From Knoellia koreensis (GTDB lineage: Bacteria; Actinomycetota; Actinomycetes; Actinomycetales; Dermatophilaceae), in assembly GCF_013041615.1 (NCBI RefSeq), contig NZ_JABEPQ010000006.1, forward strand, positions 1 through 64,000: a stretch of 64,000 bases of DNA. Reading direction: 5' to 3'. Of this stretch, positions 24,602 through 33,808 are shown piece by piece. The notes beneath the pieces are model-generated. The model was given only the letters and a program-made list of their open reading frames with translations, did no database searches and was not told where the DNA came from. The translations under genes were made by a program, and so were the position numbers. Position 1 is the stretch's first letter. Every line of letters starts with the position of its first letter.

Positions 24602-24782
24602 CCCTGTGGGTGAAAGAGGGGACGAGGAGGGACGCTAACAATCCGGGCCCGGCACGGGCAAGCCGGTCCGGCGAAATTTCCCACGGGGCGGGCAGTTTGC
24701 GGTGGTCCCCTCCGGCGTGTCGGAGCCGGTCGGCCCGGTCGTGGTGCTAATGGGATGACCCGCTCGTGGCGGGGTAGCTGGT

Positions 24783-24812
24783 TTGACCCTGTGGACGCCG
24801 CTCGCGTACCGT
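24783..24812 (+). promoter_or_regulatory. Candidate rpmH promoter
   Basis: TTGACC (24783-24788), an 18-base spacer and TACCGT (24807-24812) resemble a primary-sigma promoter with an actinobacterial TAnnnT -10. A TGTGGAC word in the spacer could allow DnaA influence. The leader to the rpmH start would be about 170 bases. Confidence 0.5.
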
Positions 24813-24986
24813 GGGACCTCGGCCTGTCGGCCGCTTTCGCATGCCCGTGACCTCTGGTCCGTCCGCGCGCGCCTCTGCGCCCGTGGGACGCCCGACCTGG
24901 CGCGGGCTTCCGATGGCGACCGAACGGGTCGGCACCTCGATCTCGACCGGGCCATCGGGGCCCGACCAGTCAACGGAGAAACCCTC

Positions 24987-25124
24987 GTGAGCAAGCGTAC
25001 TTTCCAGCCGAACAACCGCCGCCGGGCCAAGACCCACGGCTTCCGCCTGCGCATGCGCACCCGTGCGGGTCGCGCCATCCTGTCGGCTCGTCGTCGCAAG
25101 GGTCGCTCCGAGCTCTCCGCCTGA
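24987..25124 (+). CDS. rpmH: 50S ribosomal protein L34
   Basis: 45 residues, extremely basic: [18 protein letters not shown] then [21 protein letters not shown], the full L34 signature. GTG start preceded by GGAG. It is the first gene of the rpmH-rnpA-yidD-yidC run, transcribed away from dnaA. Confidence 0.98.
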   Translation: MSKRTFQPNNRRRAKTHGFRLRMRTRAGRAILSARRRKGRSELSA

Positions 25125-25134
25125 GGTCGACCCC

Positions 25135-25518
25135 GTGCTGCCTGCGGGGAACCGGCTCCGGGTGAGCTCGGACTTCGCGGCAGTGTTCCGGGGGCCCAGG
25201 GGAGCCCGAGCCGGCTCCACCCTGATCGTGGTGCATGCCAACCAGACCGACGCGCGTGCGGGACAACCGCCGCGGGTCGGTTTTGTTGTCTCCAAGGCGG
25301 TCGGGACGGCGGTGGTGCGCAACCGCACCAAGCGTCGTCTGCGGGCCCTGATGGCTTCCCGCCTGGCGCTCCTGCCTCAAGGCACCGACGTCGTCGTACG
25401 CGCGAATCCCGTTGCGGCACAATCGAATTCGCACGAATTGGGTGCCGAGCTCGACGCCCTCCTGGGCAAGGTGCTGGCTCGGCTGGCCGGTGGGCACGCG
25501 AAGGCGAGCCCGGCATGA
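25135..25518 (+). CDS. rnpA: Ribonuclease P protein component
   Basis: The GTG at 25135 ([20 protein letters not shown]) starts 10 bases after rpmH and gives 127 residues; the frame also runs back through rpmH. The RNR signature [11 protein letters not shown] is near residues 61-71. It binds the RNase P RNA and helps process tRNA 5' ends. Its stop overlaps the yidD start. Confidence 0.95.
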   Translation: MLPAGNRLRVSSDFAAVFRGPRGARAGSTLIVVHANQTDARAGQPPRVGFVVSKAVGTAVVRNRTKRRLRALMASRLALLPQGTDVVVRANPVAAQSNSHELGAELDALLGKVLARLAGGHAKASPA

Positions 25519-25823
25519 GCAGGCTCTCGCGGCTCGCGACGGCTCCCCTCGTCGGGCTGATCGTGCTCTACCAGCGGTTCATCTCGCCGCTGCGCCCGGC
25601 CACCTGCCGCTACTACCCCTCCTGCTCTGCGTATGCCGTGACCGCGCTGCGCACGCACGGCCCGGTCCGGGGAACCTGGCTGGCACTTCGCCGGTTGGGC
25701 AGGTGCCATCCGTGGAGTGCCGGCGGGGTCGACCACGTGCCCGGCACGGGGCGCACCTACCGTGACCCCATCCCCGAGACCAGATCCACCCCGGACGACC
25801 CCGTCCACCCGGCCGCCGCCTGA
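25515..25823 (+). CDS. yidD: Membrane protein insertion efficiency factor YidD
   Basis: 102 residues with the family signature [24 protein letters not shown] and [15 protein letters not shown], including the conserved Cys residues. A short amphipathic/hydrophobic N-terminus probably lies on the membrane. ATGA overlap with rnpA. It assists insertion of membrane proteins together with YidC, encoded next. Confidence 0.96.
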   Translation: MSRLSRLATAPLVGLIVLYQRFISPLRPATCRYYPSCSAYAVTALRTHGPVRGTWLALRRLGRCHPWSAGGVDHVPGTGRTYRDPIPETRSTPDDPVHPAAA

Positions 25824-25918
25824 GGCGACCACCCGAGAACCTGCCGGCCACGCGGCATACCCACCAAACGGCCGGAACCACCGGCGAAGCCCGCTTCGCC
25901 ACCAGACCCGAGGACACG

Positions 25919-27019
25919 ATGAGCTTCAGTGACCTGATCTATCCGTTCGAGTGGATCGTCGCCTGGATCCTGTACGGCTGGCACAGCCTCTTCACCGCGA
26001 TCGGCATCCCGCCGGCCTCCGGTGCCGCCTGGGTGCTGTCGATCATCGGCCTCGTGGTCGTGATGCGCGCGGCGATGATCCCCTTGTTCGTCAAGCAGAT
26101 CCACGCCTCGCGCCGGATGCAGCTGATCCAGCCGGAGATGCAGAAGATCCAGGCGAAGTACAAGGGCAAGACCGATCCCGAGTCCCGGCAGGCCATGACG
26201 CAGGAGACCATGGACCTGTACAAGCGGACGGGCACGAACCCGTTCAGCTCGTGCATGCCGATCCTGCTCCAGTCGCCGTTCTTCTTCGGCCTGTTCCGCG
26301 TCCTCAACGGCCTGCAGGGCATGGCCGACGGCAGCAAGGACACGATCGGCCCGATCACCCGCCAGCTGGCCGCGCAGGCCGAGCAGTCGACCCTGTTCGG
26401 CGCGCAGCTGTCGGACAAGTTCATCGGGTCCGAGACGACGACGGTCAAGGTCGTCACCATCATCCTCATCGTGCTGATGTCGCTGTCGACGTTCACCACC
26501 CAGCACCAGCTGATGCGCAAGAACATGCCGGCGTCGGCGCTGGACAACCCGTTCGCCAAGCAGCAGAAGCTGCTGCTCTACGCCATGCCGATCTTCTTCG
26601 CCATCTCCGGCGTGAACTTCCCCATCGGTGTCCTGCTCTACTGGCTCACCACCAACGTGTGGTCGATGTGCCAGCAGTTCTACGTGATCCGGCGCATGCC
26701 GGCGCCCGGCTCCCCCGCGGAGCAGGCGCTGCGCGACCGCAAGGCCAAGCGCGGCAAGGTGCACGAGGAGTTCACGGTCAAGGGCCTGGACAAGAGCGAC
26801 GACGACGCCCCCAAGCAGGTCAGCGGCCAGCGCCAGCAGCCCACGCGCAACAAGAAGCGCAAGGGTGCCCAGAAGACCAGCCCGCAGGCGCCCAAGCCGG
26901 GCCAGAAGGCCCAGACCGCCGGCGGCCCCGGCACCCCCAGCACCAAGAAGGGCAAGGCCCAGGCGTCCAGCACGCCCGGCTCGGCAGTGACCGAGAACGC
27001 CCCCAAGACCGACAACTGA
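25919..27019 (+). CDS. yidC: Membrane protein insertase YidC
   Basis: 366 residues of the short, Oxa1-like type. Hydrophobic helices near residues 18-38, 37-57, 108-125, 170-190 and 215-240. PLFVKQIHASRRMQLIQPEMQKIQAKYKGK and TGTNPFSSCMPILLQSPFFFGLFRVL are seen in order. The Lys-rich cytoplasmic tail (about 270-366) can bind ribosomes. A GTATGCCGCGTGG word (complement) is in the 95-bp gap before it. Confidence 0.97.
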   Translation: MSFSDLIYPFEWIVAWILYGWHSLFTAIGIPPASGAAWVLSIIGLVVVMRAAMIPLFVKQIHASRRMQLIQPEMQKIQAKYKGKTDPESRQAMTQETMDLYKRTGTNPFSSCMPILLQSPFFFGLFRVLNGLQGMADGSKDTIGPITRQLAAQAEQSTLFGAQLSDKFIGSETTTVKVVTIILIVLMSLSTFTTQHQLMRKNMPASALDNPFAKQQKLLLYAMPIFFAISGVNFPIGVLLYWLTTNVWSMCQQFYVIRRMPAPGSPAEQALRDRKAKRGKVHEEFTVKGLDKSDDDAPKQVSGQRQQPTRNKKRKGAQKTSPQAPKPGQKAQTAGGPGTPSTKKGKAQASSTPGSAVTENAPKTDN

Positions 27020-27035
27020 ACGGGAACACATCACC

Positions 27036-27656
27036 ATGAGCGAGCACGAGACCCTGGTCGAGGACCAGACGACCGACCAGACGACCGACCAGGCCGACGC
27101 CAGCGAGGCGCCCGTCGCCGAGCAGAGCACGGACGAGACCGAAGCGGCGTCCGCCGCCCCGCGTCGGGCGCGGCCGACCGCCACCCGGGCCCAGCTCGAG
27201 CGGGAGGGTGAGGTCGCCGCCGACTTCCTCGAGACCCTGCTCGACATCGCCGACCTCGACGGTGACCTCGACGTGGACGTCGACGGCGACCGCGCCTCGG
27301 TGAGCATCGTCGACTCGGACGAGGGCCGGGTGCCGCGTCGACTCGTGGGGCAGGACGGGATCGTCCTCGACTCGCTCCAGGAGCTGACCCGCCTCGCGGT
27401 GCAGTCCGCCACCGGTGAGCGCAGCCGGCTGATGCTCGACATCGCCGGGCACCGGGCCGAGCGTCGCGCGGCGCTCGTGACGCTGGCCCAGCAGGCCATT
27501 GCCCAGGTCAAGGACAGCGGCGAGTCCACCGCGCTCGACCCGATGAGCGCCTTCGAGCGCAAGGTCGTGCACGACGAGGTGCTCGCCGCGGGGCTGGCGT
27601 CGGAGTCCGAGGGTGTGGAGCCGCGACGGTATGTCGTGGTCCTCCCGGCCTCCTGA
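27036..27656 (+). CDS. jag: Jag/SpoIIIJ-associated R3H-domain RNA-binding protein
   Basis: 206 residues. An acidic, Thr/Asp/Glu-rich N-terminus (about 1-50) is followed by a KH-like domain (LETLLDIADLDGDLDVDV to GQDGIVLDSLQELTRLAVQ) and a C-terminal R3H domain (DPMSAFERKVVHDEV and RRYVVVLP). It starts 16 bases after yidC, the usual order. It binds RNA and is linked with cell-wall growth in Gram-positive bacteria. Confidence 0.93.
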   Translation: MSEHETLVEDQTTDQTTDQADASEAPVAEQSTDETEAASAAPRRARPTATRAQLEREGEVAADFLETLLDIADLDGDLDVDVDGDRASVSIVDSDEGRVPRRLVGQDGIVLDSLQELTRLAVQSATGERSRLMLDIAGHRAERRAALVTLAQQAIAQVKDSGESTALDPMSAFERKVVHDEVLAAGLASESEGVEPRRYVVVLPAS

Positions 27657-27663
27657 GCCGTTC

Positions 27664-27679
27664 CGTTTCACGTGAAACA
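27664..27679. promoter_or_regulatory. parS: parS site between jag and rsmG
   Basis: CGTTTCACGTGAAACA contains the perfect palindrome GTTTCACGTGAAAC. It lies about 5 kb from the presumed oriC, in the 29-bp gap before rsmG. Confidence 0.93.
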
Positions 27680-27685
27680 CGACAG

Positions 27686-28486
27686 ATGAGCACGCACCAC
27701 GACGACGGGCGCGACCCCCAGGCAGGGGTCGCGCCCGTCGCGCATGCGGCGTCATCCGGGGAGGCTCCGGTTCGGCCAGCTGCGGCGCCTCCCGCGACGC
27801 CTCCCACCGCGGCGACCGTGTTCGGCGATCGGCTCGGCCTCGCCGAGCGGTTCACCGCGATCCTCGCCGACACCGGCGTGAGCCACGGCCTGATCGGTCC
27901 CCGCGAGGTGCCGATCCTGTGGGAACGACACGTGCTCAACTGCGCCGTGGCGCAGGAGGCGTTCCCGCAGGGAGTCGCGGTGGCCGACATCGGTTCCGGT
28001 GCGGGCCTGCCCGGCCTCGCGCTCGCGATCGCCCGCCCTGATCTCGAGCTGCACCTGGTCGAGCCGCTGCTGCGGCGCACCACGTGGCTGTCGACCACGG
28101 TCGAGGAGCTCGGTCTCGACAACGTCACCGTGCACCGCGGCCGCGCCGAGGAGCTGGCGGGCACCCTCGAGGTGCCGTGGGCGACGGCTCGCGCCGTGGC
28201 CAGGCTCGACAAGCTGGCCCGCTGGACCTTCCCCCTGCTGACCGCGGGCGGAACCCTGGTCGCGCTCAAGGGCTCCTCCGCGGCCGACGAGCTGGCCGCG
28301 GACGAACCGGCACTGCGCCGGCTCGGGATGGTGTCGGCGCAGGTCCGCAGCTACGGGGCCCAGGTCCTCGACCCGGCCACCACGGCGGTGGAGCTCACCA
28401 TCGGCGAGGCGCGGGCGCGCGCAGGCAAGGCGGGCGCCCCGTCGCGTAAGCGCAGCGGGGCGAAGGGTCAGGGCCGGCGCCGCTGA
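27686..28486 (+). CDS. rsmG: 16S rRNA (guanine-527-N7) methyltransferase
   Basis: 266 residues. The SAM-binding motif I is VADIGSGAGLPGLALAIARPD near 98-118, preceded by GPREVPILWERHVLNCA, the RsmG signature. The first ~45 residues are Ala/Pro-rich and may not be translated; a later start is possible. A basic C-terminal tail (SRKRSGAKGQGRR) could bind RNA. It methylates G527 in the 530 loop, and its loss gives low-level streptomycin resistance in several bacteria. Confidence 0.94.
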   Translation: MSTHHDDGRDPQAGVAPVAHAASSGEAPVRPAAAPPATPPTAATVFGDRLGLAERFTAILADTGVSHGLIGPREVPILWERHVLNCAVAQEAFPQGVAVADIGSGAGLPGLALAIARPDLELHLVEPLLRRTTWLSTTVEELGLDNVTVHRGRAEELAGTLEVPWATARAVARLDKLARWTFPLLTAGGTLVALKGSSAADELAADEPALRRLGMVSAQVRSYGAQVLDPATTAVELTIGEARARAGKAGAPSRKRSGAKGQGRRR

Positions 28487-28500
28487 GCGTGGCGCGACCC

Positions 28501-29328
28501 TCACGCGAAGAGGAAGTCCGCCGCCACGTCGGTCGCCCGCACCGATCCGGCTTCGCCGAACAGTTGCCGCTGCTGCGCGTCGGCGGTGCCGGGCCAGGCA
28601 TGACCGACGCCGGCCAGCCGGTGCAGCCGGGCGACGACGCTGTCGTCGGCGGCATGCCACGTGGTCACCTCGTCGGCCGGGGACGCCTGTCGCACAACGG
28701 ATTTGGCGCCGAGCCCGTCCGCCCACGCCTGGGCTGCCGTCGGCACGGACTCGGCCCACCGTGGCTGGTCGAGACCGTGCCAGGGGTTGATCTGGTCCCG
28801 TGCTCCGTGCAGCGCGAGCAGCCCGGCCCGCGGTGGGGCAGGTGGGGTGCGCACGCCGCTGACACAGACGACCCGCGTCACCGGGCAGCCTTCCTGCCCC
28901 GCCCAGTGCGACAGCAGCCGGGCGCCGCCCGACCAGCCGAGCGCGAAGACCCGGTCCGCGTCCGTGCCCCACTCCCGGTGGGCGTGCTCGACCAGTGCCG
29001 TGAGGTATGCCGTGTCGTCCACCTCGCGGGTCGCGGTGCCGGGCGGCACCCCGAACAGGGGCACCCCGGGGATGGACCACGCGAAACCGGGCTGCCGGAC
29101 GCCCTTGAACTGCAGCGGCACGGCAGCGGTGGGTGCCACGACCACCGCTGTGTGCTCGTCGACCCACGCCGGGGTGCCCGTGACCGCGACGTGGCGGGCG
29201 GCGTCGAACCCGCTGCCGTGCAGGTCGAGGACCAGGGCAGCACCACCAGTGCTCGCGGGTAGCCAGGCCAGCGCCGACCGTGCCAGCCCACCCACGGCGA
29301 GGTCGAGCGGGACCGATGGCGACGGCAT
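28501..29328 (-). CDS. PHB depolymerase-like alpha/beta-hydrolase
   Basis: The ATG at 29328 has GGAG at good spacing and gives 275 residues. LVLDLHGSGFDA supplies the oxyanion HG motif, GWSGGARL the nucleophile elbow, and GVGHAWPGT the catalytic His; LLALHGARDQINPW carries the Asp region. This is the pattern of poly(3-hydroxybutyrate) depolymerase/feruloyl esterase-type enzymes (LpqC-like). No clear signal peptide, so probably cytoplasmic. The substrate is not predictable. It is convergent with rsmG (14-bp gap) and divergent from parA. Confidence 0.8.
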   Translation of the reverse strand: MPSPSVPLDLAVGGLARSALAWLPASTGGAALVLDLHGSGFDAARHVAVTGTPAWVDEHTAVVVAPTAAVPLQFKGVRQPGFAWSIPGVPLFGVPPGTATREVDDTAYLTALVEHAHREWGTDADRVFALGWSGGARLLSHWAGQEGCPVTRVVCVSGVRTPPAPPRAGLLALHGARDQINPWHGLDQPRWAESVPTAAQAWADGLGAKSVVRQASPADEVTTWHAADDSVVARLHRLAGVGHAWPGTADAQQRQLFGEAGSVRATDVAADFLFA

Positions 29329-29462
29329 ACGGCTCCGATCTGGTGGTGGTGTGGGCCGGACAGGCCCAGTCTTGCGCACGAGGCACCCAGCGCGTGGCAC
29401 CCACGTTGTGGCCCGTCAGCGCCGTACGGTTGGATGGAACCCATGGCCGACGAGGTGAGCGA

Positions 29463-30737
29463 GTGAGTACAGCAGTCCTCCAGCTGGAACGTGGCCTCGG
29501 GTGGCCCTCCCTCGTCGGGTCGACGGCCTCCCCTGTCGGGTGGCCCAGCCCGGAGTCGGTACGCCACGAGGAGATGGTGGCTGACGAGATGGTGGCCGAC
29601 GAGACCGCCAGCACCGATGTTTCACGTGAAACGGAGACGGACGCGGTTTCCAGCGAGACCCGGCCGACCCCGCCCGCGGCACCGACCGAGAGCTCGGCCG
29701 AAACAACGCAGGCCGACGCGGGCGAGCCCTCGGCGGCCGCGGCCGAGGAGGCGCTGGCGGCGGTGTCGGTTTCACGTGAAACGGCGACGGATGAGCGTGA
29801 TGCCCTGGCCGCCTCGCTCCCCGACACCGACCATGACACGCCCTTGGCGCGGGCGGTGGCCGAGGACGCGCGGAAGCGGATCGCGCTCACGGGACGTGTC
29901 TTCCCCAAGCCGGCCCAGACGCGCGTACTGACGGTGGCCAACCAGAAAGGTGGCGTGGGGAAGACGACCACGACGGTCAACATCGCCGCCGCGCTGGCCC
30001 AGGCCGGGCTGACCGTGCTCGTCATCGACATCGACCCCCAGGGAAACGCGAGCACCGCGCTCGGGATCGAGCACCACGCGGAGGTCACGAGCATCTACGA
30101 CGTGCTGGTCGAGGGCACCGCCATGCACGAGGTGGTGCAGGAGTGCCCCGACGTGCCGGGTCTGTGGTGCGCGCCCGCGACCATCGACCTGGCCGGTGCC
30201 GAGATCGAGCTGGTGTCCCTGGTGGCGCGGGAGACGCGGCTGGACAAGGCCATCGCGGCCTACCTCGAGCACACCGCCACCGAGGGCGGCGTAGTACCCG
30301 ACTACGTGCTCATCGACTGCCCCCCGAGCCTGGGCCTGCTCACGGTCAACGCGTTCGTCGCGGCGCAGGAGGTCTTCATCCCCATCCAGTGCGAGTACTA
30401 CGCGCTGGAGGGCCTGTCGCAGTTGCTCAAGAACATCGAGCTGATCCGCAGCCACCTCAACCCCGACCTGCACGTGTCGACCATCCTGCTCACGATGTAT
30501 GACGGGCGGACCCGGCTGTCGGCGCAGGTCGCGGACGAGGTGCGGGCCCACTTCCCCGACCAGGTGCTGCGCAACACGGTGCCGCGGTCGGTGCGGGTGT
30601 CCGAGGCGCCGAGCCACGGACAGACCGTGATGACCTACGACCCCAACTCCAGCGGAGCCCTGTCCTACCTGGCCGCCGCGTCCGAGCTCGCCGACCGTGG
30701 TGCGGCGTCCGACCCCAGCGCACCCGCGCAGAACTGA
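29463..30737 (+). CDS. parA: Chromosome-partitioning ATPase ParA (Soj) with parS-carrying N-terminus
   Basis: The GTG at 29463 is preceded by GAGGTG and gives 424 residues. The first ~150 residues are an acidic, Ala/Glu/Thr-rich extension absent from the minimal ParA fold. The deviant Walker A KGGVGKTTTT is near 162-171, with IDIDPQGNAS and DCPPSLGLLTVNAF after it. Two perfect parS palindromes lie inside the extension, each translated in part as VSRET. ParA moves ParB-bound origins; ATP-dependent DNA binding is known for the family. Confidence 0.95.
   Translation: MSTAVLQLERGLGWPSLVGSTASPVGWPSPESVRHEEMVADEMVADETASTDVSRETETDAVSSETRPTPPAAPTESSAETTQADAGEPSAAAAEEALAAVSVSRETATDERDALAASLPDTDHDTPLARAVAEDARKRIALTGRVFPKPAQTRVLTVANQKGGVGKTTTTVNIAAALAQAGLTVLVIDIDPQGNASTALGIEHHAEVTSIYDVLVEGTAMHEVVQECPDVPGLWCAPATIDLAGAEIELVSLVARETRLDKAIAAYLEHTATEGGVVPDYVLIDCPPSLGLLTVNAFVAAQEVFIPIQCEYYALEGLSQLLKNIELIRSHLNPDLHVSTILLTMYDGRTRLSAQVADEVRAHFPDQVLRNTVPRSVRVSEAPSHGQTVMTYDPNSSGALSYLAAASELADRGAASDPSAPAQN
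29618..29633. promoter_or_regulatory. parS: parS site 1 inside parA
   Basis: TGTTTCACGTGAAACG, a perfect 14-base palindrome, at about codon 52 of parA. It is 150 bases from the next parS site. Confidence 0.95.
29768..29783. promoter_or_regulatory. parS: parS site 2 inside parA
   Basis: GGTTTCACGTGAAACG, a perfect 14-base palindrome, at about codon 102 of parA, in the same reading frame as site 1 so that both encode Ser-Arg-Glu-Thr. Confidence 0.95.
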
Positions 30738-30746
30738 GAGTGACCC

Positions 30747-31904
30747 ATGAGTGAGAAGCGTCGCGCCCTCGGCCGTGGCCTCGGGGCCCTGATCCCCAAC
30801 GCCCCGACCGCTCCCACGTCGGCCCGGCCGGTCGACGTGTTCTTCCCCGAGCAGGCGAAGGACCAGTCCGGGGCGGGGACCGCCACCGACGTGGTCGACC
30901 GTGAGGCCCCAGTCGTGCCCCAGGACGGTCAGGAGGGGACGCAGCCCGGCGCTGCCGAGCAGCGGGACAACACCAGCCGGACCGACACCCCCGCCTCGTC
31001 CGAGTCGCCCGACGCGGACGGCGACACGGAGGCCGCCTCCGTCTCCGACGACCTGGCGCCCGTGCCGGGTGCGACCTACGGGGAGATCCCGGTCGACCAG
31101 ATCCGGCCCAACCCCCGCCAGCCGCGGACGGTGTTCGACCAGGACGACATGGACGAGCTGGTCCACTCGATCCGCGAGATCGGGGTGCTCCAGCCGATCG
31201 TCGTCCGACCCGTTTCCGCAGGTCAGGGTGCTGATGAGGAGGTGCCGGAGGGCATCCACTACGAGCTCATCATGGGTGAGCGGCGCTGGCGCGCGAGCCG
31301 GGAGGCCGGCAAGGACACCGTCCCGGCGATCGTCAAGGAGACCGAGGACGACGACCTCCTGCGTGACGCGCTCCTGGAGAACCTGCACCGCAGCCAGCTG
31401 AACCCGCTGGAGGAGGCCGCGGCATACCAGCAGCTGCTCGAGGACTTCGGGTGCACGCACGACGACCTCGCCGGCCGCATCGGTCGCTCGCGCCCGCAGA
31501 TCTCCAACACCCTGCGGCTGCTCAAGCTGCCGCCGCTGGTCGCCCGGCGCGTCGCCGCCGGTGTGCTGTCGGCCGGGCACGCCCGCGCGCTGCTCGCGCT
31601 CGAGGACGGCGCGTCGATGGAGCGGCTCGCCCAGCGCATCGTCGCCGAGGGCCTGTCCGTCCGCTCGGTCGAGGAGATCGTCACCCTCGGCGGTGACCAG
31701 GGCGCCACGGCCAAGGCCCGGCGTCCGCGTGCGGGTGGTCGTCACCCGCAGCTCGACGACCTCGCGGCGCGGCTCTCGGACCGCTTCGACACGCGCGTCA
31801 ACATCGCGCTCGGTCAGCGCAAGGGCAAGCTGACGGTCGAGTTCGCCTCGGTCGAGGACCTCAACCGGATCGTCGGACTGCTCGGCGTCGACCCGCGCGA
31901 CTGA
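30747..31904 (+). CDS. parB: Chromosome-partitioning protein ParB
   Basis: 385 residues, starting 9 bases after parA. An N-terminal [14 protein letters not shown] segment for ParA contact, a ~70-residue Asp/Glu/Thr-rich linker, then the CTP-binding core with [24 protein letters not shown] and [20 protein letters not shown]. The helix-turn-helix is [23 protein letters not shown], and the C-terminal dimer domain follows. It loads at the parS sites in this window and slides along DNA as a CTP-gated clamp, as known for the family. Confidence 0.97.
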   Translation: MSEKRRALGRGLGALIPNAPTAPTSARPVDVFFPEQAKDQSGAGTATDVVDREAPVVPQDGQEGTQPGAAEQRDNTSRTDTPASSESPDADGDTEAASVSDDLAPVPGATYGEIPVDQIRPNPRQPRTVFDQDDMDELVHSIREIGVLQPIVVRPVSAGQGADEEVPEGIHYELIMGERRWRASREAGKDTVPAIVKETEDDDLLRDALLENLHRSQLNPLEEAAAYQQLLEDFGCTHDDLAGRIGRSRPQISNTLRLLKLPPLVARRVAAGVLSAGHARALLALEDGASMERLAQRIVAEGLSVRSVEEIVTLGGDQGATAKARRPRAGGRHPQLDDLAARLSDRFDTRVNIALGQRKGKLTVEFASVEDLNRIVGLLGVDPRD

Positions 31905-31954
31905 CGCCCCGCAGCCGGGAGGTCTGCCGCCCACCCCGACGGACAGGTGCACCT

Positions 31955-31984
31955 GATCCGGACACGGTGCACCCTGACCGGATC
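31955..31984. terminator. Weak hairpin between convergent parB and cwlM-like genes
   Basis: GATCCGG (31955-31961) pairs with CCGGATC (31978-31984); TTTT follows 11 bases later at 31994. It could end parB transcription. The stem is only 7 bp. Confidence 0.4.
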
Positions 31985-32061
31985 CGGCTGACCTTTTCTC
32001 ACGAGGGTTGGCGAAAACCGTTGGGGGAGAAGGGGATTCGGGATCCCGAGGGCGACCGGCG

Positions 32062-33237
32062 TCAGCCGTGTGCGGCGAGGTAGGCGCGCAGGTCGCCGAG
32101 GTGCAGGACGCCCGTGGTGGCGGTGTCGTCCTCGCCGAGGTACATCCGCTGCAGGCTCACCAGCACCGCCTCGGCCAGGGTGTCGCGGAAGGCCGGCTGG
32201 GCCAGCTGCGCCGCGTCGACGGGTGAGGACAGGTACCCCGCCTCGACCCGCACCGCCGGCATCCGGGTCTGCTGGAGCAGCGTCCACGACCGCCCGTGCG
32301 AGCGGCAGTTCGCCAGCCCGGTGCGGGCCACGACCTCGCGCAGCAGCAGGTCGGCCAGGTGCTCGCCGACGGCCGACCACGACGTGGTGCGGTCGCGGCC
32401 GAAGAAGAAGGTGGCGACCCCGCTGGCGTCCTGGACGTCGTGGGAGTCGCAGTGCAGGGACAGCACGAGGTCGGCGCCCGCGGCGTTGGCGATCGCAGCG
32501 CGCTCCTCCTCGGAGGGGTCGGTCTGCTCGGTGCGGGTGTAGACGACCGAGACCCCGATCGCGGTCAGCCGGCCCTCGATGCGGCGGGCAAGGTCCATGA
32601 CGACCTCGGCCTCGACCAGCCCGCCAGCGAGGACACCGGTGTTGGCGCCGCCGTGGCCCGGGTCGAGCACGATCGTGCGCCCGCTGAGGTTGTGGCCCGA
32701 CCGGCGCACGATCTCTCGTTCGCGCAGCACGGTGGACGAGCCGCCGGAGACCGAACGACGCAGGTCGGTGAAGGCGCGCAACGTCTGCGGGCCCACCGAA
32801 CCGTCACCGGCCAGGCCGTAGGCCCGCTGGAAGCCGCGCACCGCACGCTCGGTGTCGGCTCCGAACCGGCCGTCGACCCGGCCGGCATCGAAGCCGAGGG
32901 TGTTGAGCCGCTCCTGCAGGGCCACGACGTCCTCGCCGCGCATCAGCTTGCCGGGGGTGTGCACGAGGATCCGGTCACCGAGCCCCCACCGCGCACCGTC
33001 AATCGCGGTGAACGTCTCCACGCCCACGACCCCGTCGACGATGAGCCCCTTGGCCTGCTGGAACGAGCGCACGGCTCGCTCGAGGCCCTCGTCGAACTCG
33101 CTCGGGTCGGCGGCCCCGTCGAGGGCGCCGCGCTCGGGCAGCTGGTCCGGTGACAGGGCGGCGAGCCGGGCGCGGACGTCGGCGACGGCAGGGCCGTGGT
33201 CACCGAGGCCGAGCAGGCCGTGCTTGCTGTCGGACAC
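32062..33237 (-). CDS. CwlM-like N-acetylmuramoyl-L-alanine amidase with two peptidoglycan-binding domains
   Basis: 391 residues. Two PG_binding_1 domains (about 5-75 and 92-155; GLIVDGVVGVETF and GLAGDGSVGPQTL) precede an Amidase_3 domain. Zinc-ligand candidates are His in VLDPGHGG, Glu in GLVEAEVVMDL and His in LSLHCDSHD; the catalytic Glu is in RVEAGYLS. There is no signal peptide, as in mycobacterial CwlM (Rv3915), which acts in the cytoplasm as a phospho-regulated activator of MurA. Location near parB and trxBA agrees with that homology. Whether it keeps hydrolase activity cannot be told. Confidence 0.9.
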   Translation of the reverse strand: MSDSKHGLLGLGDHGPAVADVRARLAALSPDQLPERGALDGAADPSEFDEGLERAVRSFQQAKGLIVDGVVGVETFTAIDGARWGLGDRILVHTPGKLMRGEDVVALQERLNTLGFDAGRVDGRFGADTERAVRGFQRAYGLAGDGSVGPQTLRAFTDLRRSVSGGSSTVLREREIVRRSGHNLSGRTIVLDPGHGGANTGVLAGGLVEAEVVMDLARRIEGRLTAIGVSVVYTRTEQTDPSEEERAAIANAAGADLVLSLHCDSHDVQDASGVATFFFGRDRTTSWSAVGEHLADLLLREVVARTGLANCRSHGRSWTLLQQTRMPAVRVEAGYLSSPVDAAQLAQPAFRDTLAEAVLVSLQRMYLGEDDTATTGVLHLGDLRAYLAAHG

Positions 33238-33381
33238 AAAGCCTCCGGGTCGTGTTTGTGCAGGTCAGAGCGGTGCCGGCGGGGGAGCCGACGCTGCAGC
33301 CTAGGTCAGGTTGGCGCGTGCGACCAATTGCCGCGCCCGTGGACGGCCGAGGCCTGTTCCCGTCCGTCCCACCCGACACAC

Positions 33382-33424
33382 AGGTATGCCGGCCGGCCCA
33401 CCAGGGGGCTCGGCCGGCATACCT
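33382..33424. terminator. Perfect 14-bp hairpin made of two GTATGCCG words, 3' of trxA
   Basis: AGGTATGCCGGCCG (33382-33395) and its exact complement (33411-33424) enclose a 15-base loop. It lies 58 bases past the trxA stop on the minus strand. It lacks a U-tract but is by far the strongest structure in the 244-bp gap between cwlM-like and trxA. Confidence 0.65.
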
Positions 33425-33481
33425 CGTCGTGCGCCAGCACGCGCGCAAGCTCGTGCGCACCGCGGCTGGCGCGCCACATGG

Positions 33482-33808
33482 TCAGTTCAGGTAGTCGGCG
33501 AGCTCGCGGACCAGCTTGGGCTTGGGCAGCGCACCCACGAGGGTCTTGACGACCTCGCCGCCGACGTAGACGTTGAGGGTCGGGATGCCGGTGATGCCGT
33601 AGCGGCTGCTCACCTGGACGTTCTCGTCGGTGTTGAGCTTGACGACCTCGATCTTGTCCTTGTGCTGCTCAGCCAGCTCCTCGAGGATCGGGGCGACCGC
33701 GCGGCACGGACCGCACCACGGCGCCCAGAAGTCGACGAGGACGGGCTTGTCACTCTGCAGGACGTCAGCGTCGAAGGTGGCGTCGGTCGTGTCCTTGATG
33801 GCTCCCAC
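33482..33808 (-). CDS. trxA: Thioredoxin
   Basis: The GTG at 33808 (VGAIKDTTDATF) is preceded by AGGAG and gives 108 residues, the standard size. The active site is FWAPWCGPCRAVAP and the cis-proline loop GITGIPTLNVY. Cytoplasmic reductant of ribonucleotide reductase and other disulfides, recharged by TrxB encoded just upstream. Confidence 0.97.
   Translation of the reverse strand: MGAIKDTTDATFDADVLQSDKPVLVDFWAPWCGPCRAVAPILEELAEQHKDKIEVVKLNTDENVQVSSRYGITGIPTLNVYVGGEVVKTLVGALPKPKLVRELADYLN

Larger units (their letters stand above)
24523..24986. other. dnaA-rpmH divergent promoter region with DnaA boxes
   Basis: 464 bases between divergent genes. It holds a perfect TTATCCACA box at 24593-24601 and CTGTCCACA at 24581-24589, both close to the dnaA start, plus a probable rpmH promoter further right. 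AAGGGG near 24535 precedes dnaA and CGGAG precedes rpmH. No open frame here resembles a protein. Confidence 0.7.
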
